A stretch of DNA of 64,000 bases from Symbiodinium natans (Eukaryota; Sar; Dinophyceae; Suessiales; Symbiodiniaceae): NCBI GenBank assembly GCA_905221605.1, contig CAJNDS010002524.1:1164134-1228133 (forward strand), read 5' to 3'. Made by a program: the position numbers and the translations under genes. Shown here in pieces: positions 54,881 to 63,830 of this stretch (its first letter is position 1; every line of letters starts with the position of its first letter). Below the pieces are notes generated by a model that was given only the letters and a program-made list of their open reading frames with translations, ran no database searches and had not been told where the DNA came from.

Positions 54881-55068
54881 GGTTCAGGGAGACCATCACT
54901 AGAACATGTCGAGGCTTTTCTGCTTGCGGTTCAGGGTGCAGTGGTTAGGGTTCAGGATTTCGGGTTTAAGGTTGAGGGTTTAAGATCTGGCTCGCCCCCG
55001 AGCCCAGTTGCAAAAGAGTTTCGGGTTTAGGGTTTAGGGTTTCGGGTTTAGGGTTTGAGGTTTAGGGT

Positions 55069-55145
55069 CCTGTGTGGAAAGACATAGACATGGACATGCC
55101 GCATGAGGAAAGGGACGTCGTGCAACGGAAGCTCTTTACCCGAAA
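55069..55145 (+). CDS. Possible exon
   Basis: Reads VWKDIDMDMPHEERDVVQRK then LFTRK. Charged and protein-like; unassigned. Confidence 0.4.
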
Positions 55146-55359
55146 ACCCCATAACCCTGAAACCCCAAACCCTGACCTCCTCCCGCCCACCAGCCAGACG
55201 CTTGGAGTCACCGGAATGTGCACCCGGGCAGAGGTCTGTGTTAGGGGTTTAGGGTTTAGGGTTAGGGTTTAGGGTCTAGGGTTGCAAACCCCCCAGGGGT
55301 CTAGGGCTTAGGGCCTCCCTTCTTCCCGAAACCCTACGATCCCGCCACCAAAAAAATGG

Positions 55360-56090
55360 GTTTAGGGTTTAGGGGTTTAGGGTTTAGGGGTAGGGTTAAG
55401 GGTTTAGGGTTTAGGGTTGAGGGCTCAAGGCTCGGCCTTAGAGCTTCACGTGGAGGTCCTTACCTTGTGCGAGCGTCCTAAACCCTCAACCCTAAACCCT
55501 AAACCCTAAACCCTAAACCCTAAACCCTAAACTCCTCTGAGTCCCGAAGCCGGAATCCCGAAACCCCTTACCCCCCAAAATCCTCAAGCACCAAGAAAGG
55601 CCCTGAGGGTGCAGGGCTTAGGGTTCCACATCCTGATTCCCTAAACCCCAGACCCTGGACCCTAAACCCTAAACCCTAAACCCTAAACCCTCAGGTTCCA
55701 CTTCGTGGAGTCCCCAGCGATTCGCAGCATTAGTAGTGACCCAAGACGGTGTTGGGATTTAGGGCTTGGTGGGGCTTTTAGGGTTCAGGGTGTAGGGCCG
55801 TTTAGGGTTTAGGGCTTAGGGTTTAGGGTTTAGGGTTTAGGGTTTCGGGTTTTGGGTTTCGGGTTTCGGGTTTAGTGTTTAGGGTTTAGGGTGCGTATAG
55901 GGCTGATGGATGGAGAGCTGCATCTGAGGCTCCAGGCTTGCGTGATGAGAGATCTCCGTTTAGTGTCCTCATACTCATCATGTGGTGGGACTTCCATAAT
56001 CTCTTGCGTCCTTTATCTGCTGTAGGGTTTAGGGTTTAGGATTTAGGGTTTAGGGTTTAGGGTTTAGGGGTTTAGGGTTCAGAGCGAACG
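55360..56090. other. Telomere-like interval, no gene seen
   Basis: Arrays at 55486-55531 (CCCTAAA), 55664-55692 (CCCTAAA) and 56025-56078 (TTTAGGG) with TTTCGGG variants (55843-55872) and short unique DNA. Confidence 0.6.
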
Positions 56091-56516
56091 GTTGAGGGCT
56101 TAGGGCACTGCACACTTCATGACCACCATCACTCCATACAGGGCTTTCTGTAAGCAACATCGGCTTATGAGGTAGCAAGGGTGATCAGACTGGAGCAGGG
56201 ATCCTAAACCCTAAGCCCTAAGCCCTAAACCCTAAACCTTAAACCCTAAGTCTTCGTGAGGCAAAGCTTTGTAGTCCCCGGTCTCCTGTTGTTCCGAGGC
56301 AGTGTTGCAACCCCCCTTTGGGCTGTTGCAGCGTAACGCGTTTCTTAAAAAGGGTGCGCACAGTTCACAAGTTGAATGGCCGGGAGCCAAGGTGCAGCCA
56401 AGAAACACCAAAAGCCTTAACCCACAAGCACCTGCACCCAAAGCCCCCAAACCCTAACCTCTAAACCCTAAATCTCCAAACCTCTGAACCTCTAAACTCC
56501 CAGCCAACCAGCCGGC

Positions 56517-56608
56517 CTCCAGGCATTCACGTGTGGTTCTTCGGCGAGCGCTTCGACAAAAAGAGCTGCAAGGCGGGGAGAGGGCCATCCTGCTTCGGCC
56601 TAATACCT
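56517..56608 (+). CDS. Possible exon
   Basis: Reads PPGIHVWFFGERFDKKSCKA then GRGPSCFGLIP and a stop. Unassigned. Confidence 0.4.
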
Positions 56609-56679
56609 TAGGGTTTTGGGTGTTGGGTTTAGGGTTTAGGGTTTAGGGTTTAGGAACAAATCTCGAAACATATGAAATC

Positions 56680-57130
56680 CCTGCAACCCTCAAGTTCCTA
56701 AACCCCAAAAGCCTCAACCCTTTAAAGGCTGAACCCCCCCCCCCCCCTGAAGCCCAAAGCCCCTAGACCCCTACAACCCCTAAACCCTCAACGCCTAAAA
56801 GCCCTAAACCCTAAAACCCAAAGCCCCTAAAAACCTCAACCCCTGATAGCCCTCAAGCCCTGAAACCCAAACCCCTAACCCTCAACCCTCAAAGATTCTT
56901 AACGCTGAAAACCCTCAACCCCTAAAACCCTCAACCCCTAAACCCGAACCCCCTAAACCCTCAACCTCTCGCACGCGCTGTGCCGAAACCAACCCCTACA
57001 ATCCCTGAACCCCTACAACCCCTGAATCCTAAACCCCTACAACCCCAAAACCCCGAAACCCAAAACCCCTACAGTCCCAAACCTAGTCTCAGCCTAAACC
57101 TCTACAATCCTAAAACCCTAAACCCTAAAT
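56680..57130. repeat. Degenerate CCCTAAA-like DNA
   Basis: 450 bp of AACCCCTACAACCCCTGAACCC-type sequence, the most decayed telomere-like tract in the window. No gene. Confidence 0.75.
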
Positions 57131-57159
57131 CCTGAACCTTAAACCGCACCCTACACAAG

Positions 57160-57231
57160 TCGTGCGCAAAGCCTGAGGCCTTGGAAGACAAAGGGGTGGA
57201 CCCGACGCGGCCGCTCTACACGTCAGGCACT
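57160..57231 (+). CDS. Possible terminal exon
   Basis: Reads SCAKPEALEDKGVDPTRPLY then TSGT and a stop. Confidence 0.3.
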
Positions 57232-57265
57232 TAAGGTACCTAGGGAAGGTTCCGGAGCCTTAGGG

Positions 57266-57362
57266 TTGGGTTTAGGGTTTAGGGTTTAGGGTTTAGGGTT
57301 TAGGGTTTAGGGTTTAGGGTTTAGGGTTTAGGGTTTAGGGTTTAGGGTTTAGGGTTTAGGGT
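57266..57362. repeat. Interstitial TTTAGGG array, about 13 units
   Basis: Clean array that changes abruptly into the GGGTTTATA block. Confidence 0.95.
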
Positions 57363-57500
57363 CTGTAGGGTTTATAGGGTTTATAGGGTTTATAGGGTTT
57401 ATAGGGTTTATAGGGTTTATAGGGTTTATAGGGTTTATAGGGTTTATAGGGTTTATAGGGTTTATAGGGTTTATAGGGTTTATAGGGTTTATAGGGTTTA
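57363..57500. repeat. GGGTTTATA 9-mer block, about 15 copies
   Basis: A near-perfect tandem of the 9-mer GGGTTTATA between plain TTTAGGG units. Copies are almost identical, implying a recent expansion of a single variant. Confidence 0.95.
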
Positions 57501-57516
57501 GGGTTTAGGGAATGTT

Positions 57517-57612
57517 AGGTAGTGGGACATTTCTAATTTACCCTTGTTGTGTTTAAGAGGACAGGAATATTTTTCAGAGGGTGTTAAGGGCCATCCTAGT
57601 TAGGGAATCTTG
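57517..57612. repeat. Family L element
   Basis: GTGGGACATTTCTAATTTACCC, GTGTTTAAGAGGACAGGAATA, TTTTTCAGAGGG, GGGCCATCCTAG. Confidence 0.7.
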
Positions 57613-57730
57613 GGTTTCATACCCCCCTTGAACCCTTTTCCCTTGCGAACCCTAAGCCCTAAACCCTAAACCCTAAACCCTAAACCCTGCGAATTAGAAG
57701 CTGCTCAGCGATCCATCTGCAAGAAGTACT

Positions 57731-57816
57731 CGAAGCTTCATGGGTGTTTATAACTTGGTAGCCGGGTTACTGGCTACCAAGAGAAGTAGGTCTTATTGGT
57801 CGCCATGAACCTCCAA
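57731..57816. repeat. Family A element with a family C end inside
   Basis: Outer arms GAAGCTTCATGGGTG and CGCCATGAACCTCCAAG enclose CTTGGTAGCCGGGTTACTGG then CTACCAAG, two family C ends brought together. Looks like a composite or a nested deletion. Confidence 0.65.
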
Positions 57817-57852
57817 GTAGGCTTTTGTCCACATGGATATCATCCAGTAAAG

Positions 57853-57939
57853 ATTTTGAATCAAGATGACATTCCATCCCCCACTTCGAGAACATTTGAC
57901 ACAAGAAATGAGGCATGTTCTGCAAATCCGAAATGCTGC
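57853..57939 (+). CDS. Possible exon
   Basis: Reads KILNQDDIPSPTSRTFDTRN then EACSANPKCCAL before a stop; frame confirmed by eye only. Confidence 0.3.
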
Positions 57940-58574
57940 GCCCTCTAAATGCCCTTGGTCACAGGAAATAGATTCCTTGCTGACCCAACAAAAACTGCGG
58001 TAAACTGGGCTCCCTGACCTAAGGGCTTGCGCAAGGCCCTAAACACTTCTTGCAGTAGGCTTCTGAAGACTCTCGCCTAGTCGGTGGGCAGTACCTCGGG
58101 CCAGTATTTACAGTGTAGTCCGTTTCCTTGGGGCGGCGCCTGGTTTGCGGACCTTTTCCTTTTTTTGTGGGGGGCGGGTGTTAAGGTTTAAAGAGTGTAT
58201 AGTTTTTAAGGTCAAAAGGGTGCTTGCGGATAAGGATCGGAGATTGCACCTTCGGCTACGAGCCCGCCAAAAAAGGCTCAGGCGTGTCTGGGAGTGGGCG
58301 GGGGAGTTTTTAGGGGTTTCGGGTTGAGGGCTTTGGGGTTTATGGTTTAAGGCTTAGGGAGGTCTAGGCTTAGGGTTTACTCTAGGGTTTACGAATTGTG
58401 TTTCGAGCTTAGGGCGGTTTAGGTTCTGGGGTCTGGCTTTGTATACCCCAAACAACCATACTACTGATTTTTGGAACCCCCTAATGGGCGTTTCCCTATT
58501 CTTGTGATCTACTGGTTGAAGGGTTCAGGAGTAGGATTTAGGGTTTTAGGGTTTTAGGATGTATAGGTGAACCC

Positions 58575-58697
58575 CAACCCCAAAGCCCTTGTTCGCTGCA
58601 TCTTCCGCAAGCACCTCACGTTTAGCTCGGGAATCCTTGCCTGTCATGAGACCACCTTGGACTCCGACGGTCGTGCCCTTGGGTTTCGGGCTCCTTT
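58575..58697 (+). CDS. Unassigned exon, about 38 codons
   Basis: Reads KALVRCIFRKHLTFSSGIL then ACHETTLDSDGRALGFRAPF and a stop. Good coding character; unassigned. Confidence 0.4.
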
Positions 58698-58730
58698 TTG
58701 AAGATCCTCTGAGGGAATGTATGTTGGGAT

Positions 58731-58818
58731 GTTCCCCCTTGTGCTAACACGCCTCAATAGGGATTTATATTCGGGGTGCCGTAGTCCCGATTAAGGACTG
58801 TTAGCAGAAGAGGTACCA
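58731..58818. repeat. Family H hairpin element
   Basis: GGGATGTTCCCCCTTGTGCTAAC...TTAAGGACTGTTAGCAGAAG. Confidence 0.75.
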
Positions 58819-59073
58819 GTAAGGGCCGCCATATTAGGAGTAGATTCAGGGAACCTCTTTTGCGGGGCACATCCTCCGGGGTCCAAGCTTCACGCCCTCG
58901 AGCCGGGGCTGGCGTGTTCAGCTGACAGGGTCTCGGGATTAGGGTTGAGGGTTTAGGGATTAGGGATTAGGGTTTAGGGTTTAGGGCTCAGCTGACGGGG
59001 TTTAGGGCGTTATGGGGTTCAGGGATCGATCATTGTGTTGAGTGTTACGTTTTTTTGTGTTTGGGGTAGTTTA

Positions 59074-59142
59074 GGGTGGCCAGGGACGCGCTGCAAGATG
59101 CCGAAGAAGCCACCGTTGCTCGGCTCATTGCGAGGGCTTTAG
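59074..59142 (+). CDS. Possible exon, helical
   Basis: Reads VARDALQDAEEATVARLIAR then AL, an amphipathic alpha-helix, and then enters TTTAGGG-type DNA. Confidence 0.35.
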   Translation, partial: GWPGTRCKMPKKPPLLGSLRGL

Positions 59143-59310
59143 GGTGTAGGGTTTTAGGGTTTAGGGTTTAGGGTTTAGGGTTTAGGGTTTGGGGTTTGGG
59201 GTTTGGGGTTTAGGGTTTAGGGTTTAGGAAACTTAAAGGCTTGCAGTTCAGGGTTTAGGGCGCCCGTATCTTTTAACCCCATGGGGGCCTATCTCCAAAT
59301 GCTTGACAAG

Positions 59311-59416
59311 CAGTGGCCTTGAAACAGAATCCCATGGCCCTAACCCTACTCCCTAAACCCTAGAGCCTAAACCCTAAACGCTAACAGCAGCCTTGAAACA
59401 AAATCCCATGGCCCTA
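59311..59416. repeat. Telomere-like patch between duplicated flanks
   Basis: CAGTGGCCTTGAAACAGAAT CCCATGGCCCTA (59311-59342) recurs as CAGCAGCCTTGAAACAAAAT CCCATGGCCCTA (59385-59416), separated by a degenerate CCCTAAA patch. Confidence 0.85.
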
Positions 59417-59650
59417 CAGCATGGGATAGCATCCTACCGGCGTCCCAGTGCCTACCATTCATAAGCCGGCTCAAGATAGCCCTGAAGTAGCCTTGAGTTG
59501 AGCTGGTATTTCGGCCTTGTCCTGGATACCCATAAACTCGAGAACCGAAGCCCTAAACCTAAACCCTAACCTTAACCAAAACGCCGGCGGCGCGGTTCGT
59601 CCAGCTATGTCGCGGCGGAAAAAAGCCGCCTAAACCGTAAACCTCCCCGA

Positions 59651-59770
59651 CTGGGAGGTTCATTAGGGTACCTACAAGTAGTGCTTTAAGTGTGCCCTAA
59701 ATCATTAAGGTTCTAGCCATAGTCACCCTGCTTATAACCCTACTTACAAGTACCCAAATGAACCTCTAAG
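59651..59770. repeat. Family A fold-back element (short form)
   Basis: CTGGGAGGTTCATTAGGGTAC against GTACCCAAATGAACCTCTAAG, centre CCATAGTCACCC. Confidence 0.9.
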
Positions 59771-59887
59771 TAGACCCTTACATCCTAAACCCTAAACCCT
59801 AAACCCTAAACCCTAACCCCTAAGGAGTTTAGGCGCCGGTGGGCCGAGGCCGACTGATGGAGAGCTTTGAGCTGCAGCCTTAGTGTT

Positions 59888-60065
59888 TACCTGGGACTCT
59901 CTTTACCTCTGGGTTTAGGGTTTAGGGTTTAGGGTTTAGGGTTTAGGGTACAGGGCTTCGGATTTATACCTGGGACCCTTGTTGCCTACAGTAGTTTTCG
60001 GGGTTATGCCTTGCTAATTAAGGGGTAGTTACTACGAAACCATAGGTAAATAGAGTCCCAGGTAG
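59888..60065. repeat. Family M element, 5' end doubled around a TTTAGGG array
   Basis: TTACCTGGGACTCTCTTTACC (59888) then a TTTAGGG array (59913-59948), then ATACCTGGGACCCTTGTTGCC and the rest of the element to GAGTCCCAGGTA. Confidence 0.8.
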
Positions 60066-60503
60066 GGTTTTGGGTTGGGAGGCCTGCGGTTTTGGCCAGG
60101 GAAATGCTCTATGCGCCTAGGGTTTGCAAAGTCTCAGGCGAAACCCCTAAACCCTACACCCCTAAACCCTATAAACCCTAAAACTGCCAGGTTTCCCAGT
60201 CATGTCTCCTGAGCTTGGCCTCCGAGGGTCGTAGCACATGTGGGTTTAGGGTTTAGGGTTTTAGGGTTCAGGGTTTAGGGTTTAGGGTTTAGGGTTTAGG
60301 GTTTATGGTTTAGGGGCAAGTTGATCAGGGCCAGACCAGAAAAACAAACCTTTTAGCCCGAAAAGGCCTGTAGAAGCACAGTCGACTTTTGAAGGAGGCA
60401 GGGCTTGGAGGGTTACAGGTCCAAAAAAAGGTTCTCTAAGGATGACCAGTAGTACTGTTCACTTTTCTCGCTGATTCCCCACCGCCTCACTGGCTTCTGC
60501 TGT

Positions 60504-60705
60504 AGGTGGGGTCTGGATTTAAATGTAGAAGGGGAATCTTAGCACTTCTTTGCGACAAGGCTCCCTGCGCTGCTTTGAGGGCCTTGGGAGGGCGGCAGAG
60601 AGAGACGAACGATCGTCGCCTCCGGAAAATATGGCGGGCAGGCGTTTTAGGCCGTGGGGCTGATACTGCGACGCTGCACGTAGCTCCAGCCATAGGTAGT
60701 CACTT
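60504..60705 (+). CDS. Unassigned exon, about 67 codons
   Basis: After CTGTAG reads GSGFKCRRGILALLCDKAP, CAALRALGGRQRETNDRRLR, KIWRAGVLGRGADTATLHV and APAIGSHLG. One of the longest isolated coding-like stretches; it ends at a family Q element (60716-60830). No domain recognised. Confidence 0.45.
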
Positions 60706-60715
60706 GGGATGTCTT

Positions 60716-60830
60716 CTCAAGGGATTAAGACTCGCACCCTTAAGATTGTACCCCGAAAGGTTCTCCCTAAAGCGCTCCGAATATGGCCCTTGTACTACCT
60801 TAAGGAAGGATACAACCTGAACCCCTAGAT
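60716..60830. repeat. Family Q element
   Basis: TCAAGGGATTAAGACTCGCACCC, TTAAGATTGTACCCCGAAAG, ATATGGCCCTTGTAC, CCTTAAGGAAGGATACAACC: same order of blocks as 44618-44745. Confidence 0.75.
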
Positions 60831-60880
60831 CTTCTATTCTCCTCCTTTCACCGCGCTTGGCCCGATGTGGCTCGTGTCTC

Positions 60881-60972
60881 CATGGAGGTTCATTTGGGTA
60901 CCTGTAAGTAGGGCTAGAAGTAGGGTAGCTGTGGTAGGGTACCCCACTTATAAGAACCCATGAACCTTCAAG
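60881..60972. repeat. Family A fold-back element (short form)
   Basis: CATGGAGGTTCATTTGGGTACC against AGAACCCATGAACCTTCAAG. Confidence 0.85.
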
Positions 60973-60993
60973 TGCTGTTTACAAAGCTTTCTA

Positions 60994-61129
60994 CTTGGAG
61001 GCCCACGGTACTTCTCACGCAACTGTACCACTTATACCCCACTTATGAGCCCTTAAGTGCCCGAACATGGTTATAGGTACGGTTATAAGTACACGTATAG
61101 TTGGTTAGTAAGTACCATGAACCTCCAAG
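60994..61129. repeat. Family A fold-back element, adjacent second copy
   Basis: CTTGGAGGCCCACGGTAC against GTACCATGAACCTCCAAG, 21 bp from the previous copy. The interior repeats the TATAGGTACGGTTATAAGTAC core. Confidence 0.85.
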
Positions 61130-61574
61130 TAGGGTCTGGTGGTTTAGTGAGGCCCTGAAGCGCAGCAGGGGGATACCTTGGACCGCTAAGAATCCTAAAC
61201 CGAAGCCTCAGGTCTTCTCTGAGCGCAAAAACAACTTACCCTAAACCCTAAACCCTAAACCCTAAACCCTGAACCCTGAACCCGAATTCAACCCCAAACA
61301 ACTTCCTGCGGAGCTGATTTCCAGCGGGCCTGAAGCTGGCTTCTCATCTAAGGGTAGTTGCATGGGCTTTCCAGTGGTCCCTTACCTGCTTTAAAGGGTT
61401 CTGAAGTACGGGCCCAATATTTTATAGGGTTTGCAAGAGGGCCCCCTTTTTAAGGGCCCATACTGAGAGAGCATGTAACTACCCTTAATATCTCTTGCAC
61501 CCTAAACCCTAAACCCTAAACCCTAAGATTGCCCTAGAAACACTGGGCAGGGGGGAAGCTGGAGCTTGTTGGTC

Positions 61575-61855
61575 TTCTCAAGTTCATGGGGCAGGTACTT
61601 GTTAAAGTAGGGTTATGAGTGCCCGCCCTTAGGGTTTAGGGTTTAGGGTTTAGGGTTTAGGGTTTAGGGTTTAGGGTTTAGGGTTTAGAGTTACAAGTGT
61701 CCTAGGTAAGGTTAGAACCACAGTTGCCATGCTTCTAACCTTCCTTGGAAGTACCCACATGGGGGTTTACGAAAATAGGGGACCCCTAAACCCCAAACCC
61801 TAAACCCCAAACCCCAAACCCTAAACCCGCACATGAACCTCCTAGTAAAGCCTCG
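61575..61855. repeat. Family A element with two telomere-like inserts
   Basis: TCTCAAGTTCATGGGGCAGGTAC, a TTTAGGG array (61629-61687), the middle AACCACAGTTGCC, a second patch (61788-61827) and finally CACATGAACCTCCTAG. Confidence 0.75.
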
Positions 61856-61879
61856 ACCCCCCTCTCCCCTCTCGCAGGA

Positions 61880-61950
61880 ACACATGGCGCGCTTGGCTGT
61901 TGGAGCTCTGAAGGAGGCGCGGCAGAGACCTGAAAATCCTTTGGAGTTCA
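61880..61950 (+). CDS. Possible exon, helical
   Basis: After CTCTCGCAG reads EHMARLAVGALKEARQRPEN then PLEF. Unassigned. Confidence 0.35.
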
Positions 61951-62211
61951 GGGTTTGGGGTTTAGGGTTTAGGGTTTAGGGGTAAATTGGAAGGTGTCTG
62001 ATGTCCAGTTTGCAGAGTCAGCAATCGCCCGACCCCCAAACTTCCCTAAACCTCCGATGTGTACCTCAACCCTAAACCCCAAATCGGACCAAGGGGCCGA
62101 CATTGTGCTGTCCCTGAGTCGAGTAGGTGGCAAGTTTTAGGGTTTTGGGTTTAGGGTAGTAGCCTGAAACCTGCATATGATTCATCCCTAAACGCGTAAG
62201 GGCTTGAGCTT

Positions 62212-62330
62212 GGGATGTTCTCCCTCATACTCACCGTCCTTGAATAGGCATTATAAGGGGGGGGGGGGGGGGGGGGGGAGTATTAGAATCCCTATTGAGG
62301 ACTGTTGGTATAAGGGGGAACAGCCCAAGC
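62212..62330. repeat. Family H hairpin element with a poly-G loop
   Basis: TGGGATGTTCTCCCTCATACTCACCGTCCTTG...ATTATAAGG, then about 20 G, then TTGAGGACTGTTGGTATAAGGGGGAACAGCCC. Confidence 0.85.
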
Positions 62331-62433
62331 TTCGAGGTATAATCCGCAACCCTTAAATCAATGGACCCTGGCCATGTCTGCAAGTGCTTGGCAGGCGGCA
62401 AAAAACCAGGCCTTTACAGTAACCCGATTTCCT

Positions 62434-62503
62434 ACTTGGAGGTTCTGTACAAGCAGGTTTAGAAGTAGGTGCCCTACTGATAAGTATGCATGAACCTCCA
62501 AGT
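62434..62503. repeat. Family A fold-back element, compact copy
   Basis: CTTGGAGGTTCTGTAC against GTATGCATGAACCTCCAAG with little interior. Confidence 0.75.
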
Positions 62504-62528
62504 AAACCCAGGCAAAGCCCCGTGAACC

Positions 62529-62618
62529 CTAGAAGTGCCACCGGAGCGATACAAGGCGGGCAAGCGAGGCATCATCGTCGGAGGCCAGACCGACACATCC
62601 GAGTTTGAGGTTAACGGG
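62529..62618 (+). CDS. Possible exon
   Basis: After AACCCTAG reads VPPERYKAGKRGIIVGGQTD then TSEFEVNGLR. Good coding character; it continues into the (CTT)n tract only as an artefact. Confidence 0.4.
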
Positions 62619-62666
62619 CTTAGGGTTTATGAATCCTTGCATTCCTACGTCACTCTTGGGTCTAGG

Positions 62667-62777
62667 TTGTTCTTCGTCTTCGTCTTCGTCTTCGTCTTCT
62701 TCTTCTTCTTCTTCTTCTTCTTCTTCTTCTTCTTCTTCTTCTTCTTCTTCTTCTTCTTCTTCTTCTTCTTCTTCTTT
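62667..62777. repeat. (CGTCTT)n and (CTT)n microsatellite
   Basis: Four CGTCTT units then about 28 CTT units. Poly-Ser and poly-Phe frames across it are artefacts. Confidence 0.95.
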
Positions 62778-63137
62778 GTCGAATTCTGCTTTGCAGCTGG
62801 AGCCTCTCCCGCGGAGTGCCGGGTCTTTGCAAAGGGGTCGGTATAGGCTTTAGGGTGTAGGGTTCAGGATTCAGGGTTTAGGGTGTGGGGTTTAGGGTTT
62901 GGAGTTTCGGGTTTAGGGTGTTAGTCGTGTTCTCCATGGCATCTGTGTAGTTTCTATGCGGGTCTGAGGTTCAGATGTGTTTTATTGTTTTGTTTTTTTT
63001 GGGGGGAAACCCGAAACATGCTGAGAACCCTGAATCCGCAGTTTTTTTTTACATTGGGAGGTTTGTTATGATTTCTGTGGAGACGGGCCGCGGGATTCTC
63101 TTATGTCCTTAGCACCCAACTCTTCAACGCTCTTCGG

Positions 63138-63145
63138 GGAGGGGG

Positions 63146-63186
<41 letters not shown>
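63138..63186. repeat. Poly-G tract
   Basis: About 45 consecutive G. The flanks 62860-63136 and 63187-63340 show no supported gene apart from a weak frame (WAELSAEFRPLL) near 63296-63332. Confidence 0.95.
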
Positions 63187-63189
<3 letters not shown>

Positions 63190-63451
63190 GCAAAGTACAC
63201 CCGAAGTCCTTAACCCTAAACCCCCGTACCGAATCCCGGCGTGCGCTTGGGATCTCATTCCTTCTTGGCCCCGTTGCAACATCTCTCCACCAGGTTGGGC
63301 TGAGCTCTCCGCCGAGTTTCGGCCCCTGCTGAGGGTTTCGGGTTTAGGGATATCTGCGTGCTGATCGAGGTAGCGAGCCCGTGGTGTTGGTTCCCTGAAA
63401 GCACGAGGGGTCGACTTTAATAGGGGCTCTTGAAGGGCTCTGAGCCTTTAG

Positions 63452-63508
63452 GGTTTGGGGTTTGGGGTTTGGGGTTTGGGGTTTGGGGTTTAGGGTTTAG
63501 GGTTTAGT
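63452..63508. repeat. TTTGGGG then TTTAGGG block
   Basis: Six GGGGTTT units followed by three GGGTTTA units, again with a sharp boundary. Confidence 0.85.
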
Positions 63509-63675
63509 GAACCAAGTCACTTGGGGGGTATTTGGAATGAGAGGGGCTTTTCGATTGTCCATGCGGCTGGGCGGATACCAAGGGCCTACGAATGCAGACA
63601 CAGAAGAAAGTATGTAAAGAGACAGTGATATATCTATCCGTCTGTACATCGTTATGTAGTATCCGTATGTATGTG

Positions 63676-63830
63676 TATATATATATATAAACACATGTAT
63701 ATATATATATATATAACGGAGTTATTTTGTTTATTTGTTTGTTTGCGTACAATTGCTCGTTGTTTGCATTCATTTGAATTACTATATATATATATACATA
63801 CATACATACATACATATATATATATATGCA
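63676..63830. repeat. TA, CATA and TATA microsatellites
   Basis: Three TA runs (63677-63690, 63700-63716, 63784-63796) and a CATA run (63797-63816); frames on both strands here are artefacts. 63840-64000 shows no supported gene. Confidence 0.85.

Noticed and set aside
55424..55436. GGCTCAAG as a spliced-leader relic
   Set aside because: Only the last eight bases of the dinoflagellate spliced leader match, which is expected by chance in 64 kb.
62535..62853. Poly-Phe and poly-Ser frames
   Set aside because: Translation of a (CTT)n microsatellite; only the first 30 codons of the region (62529-62618) look like real coding sequence.
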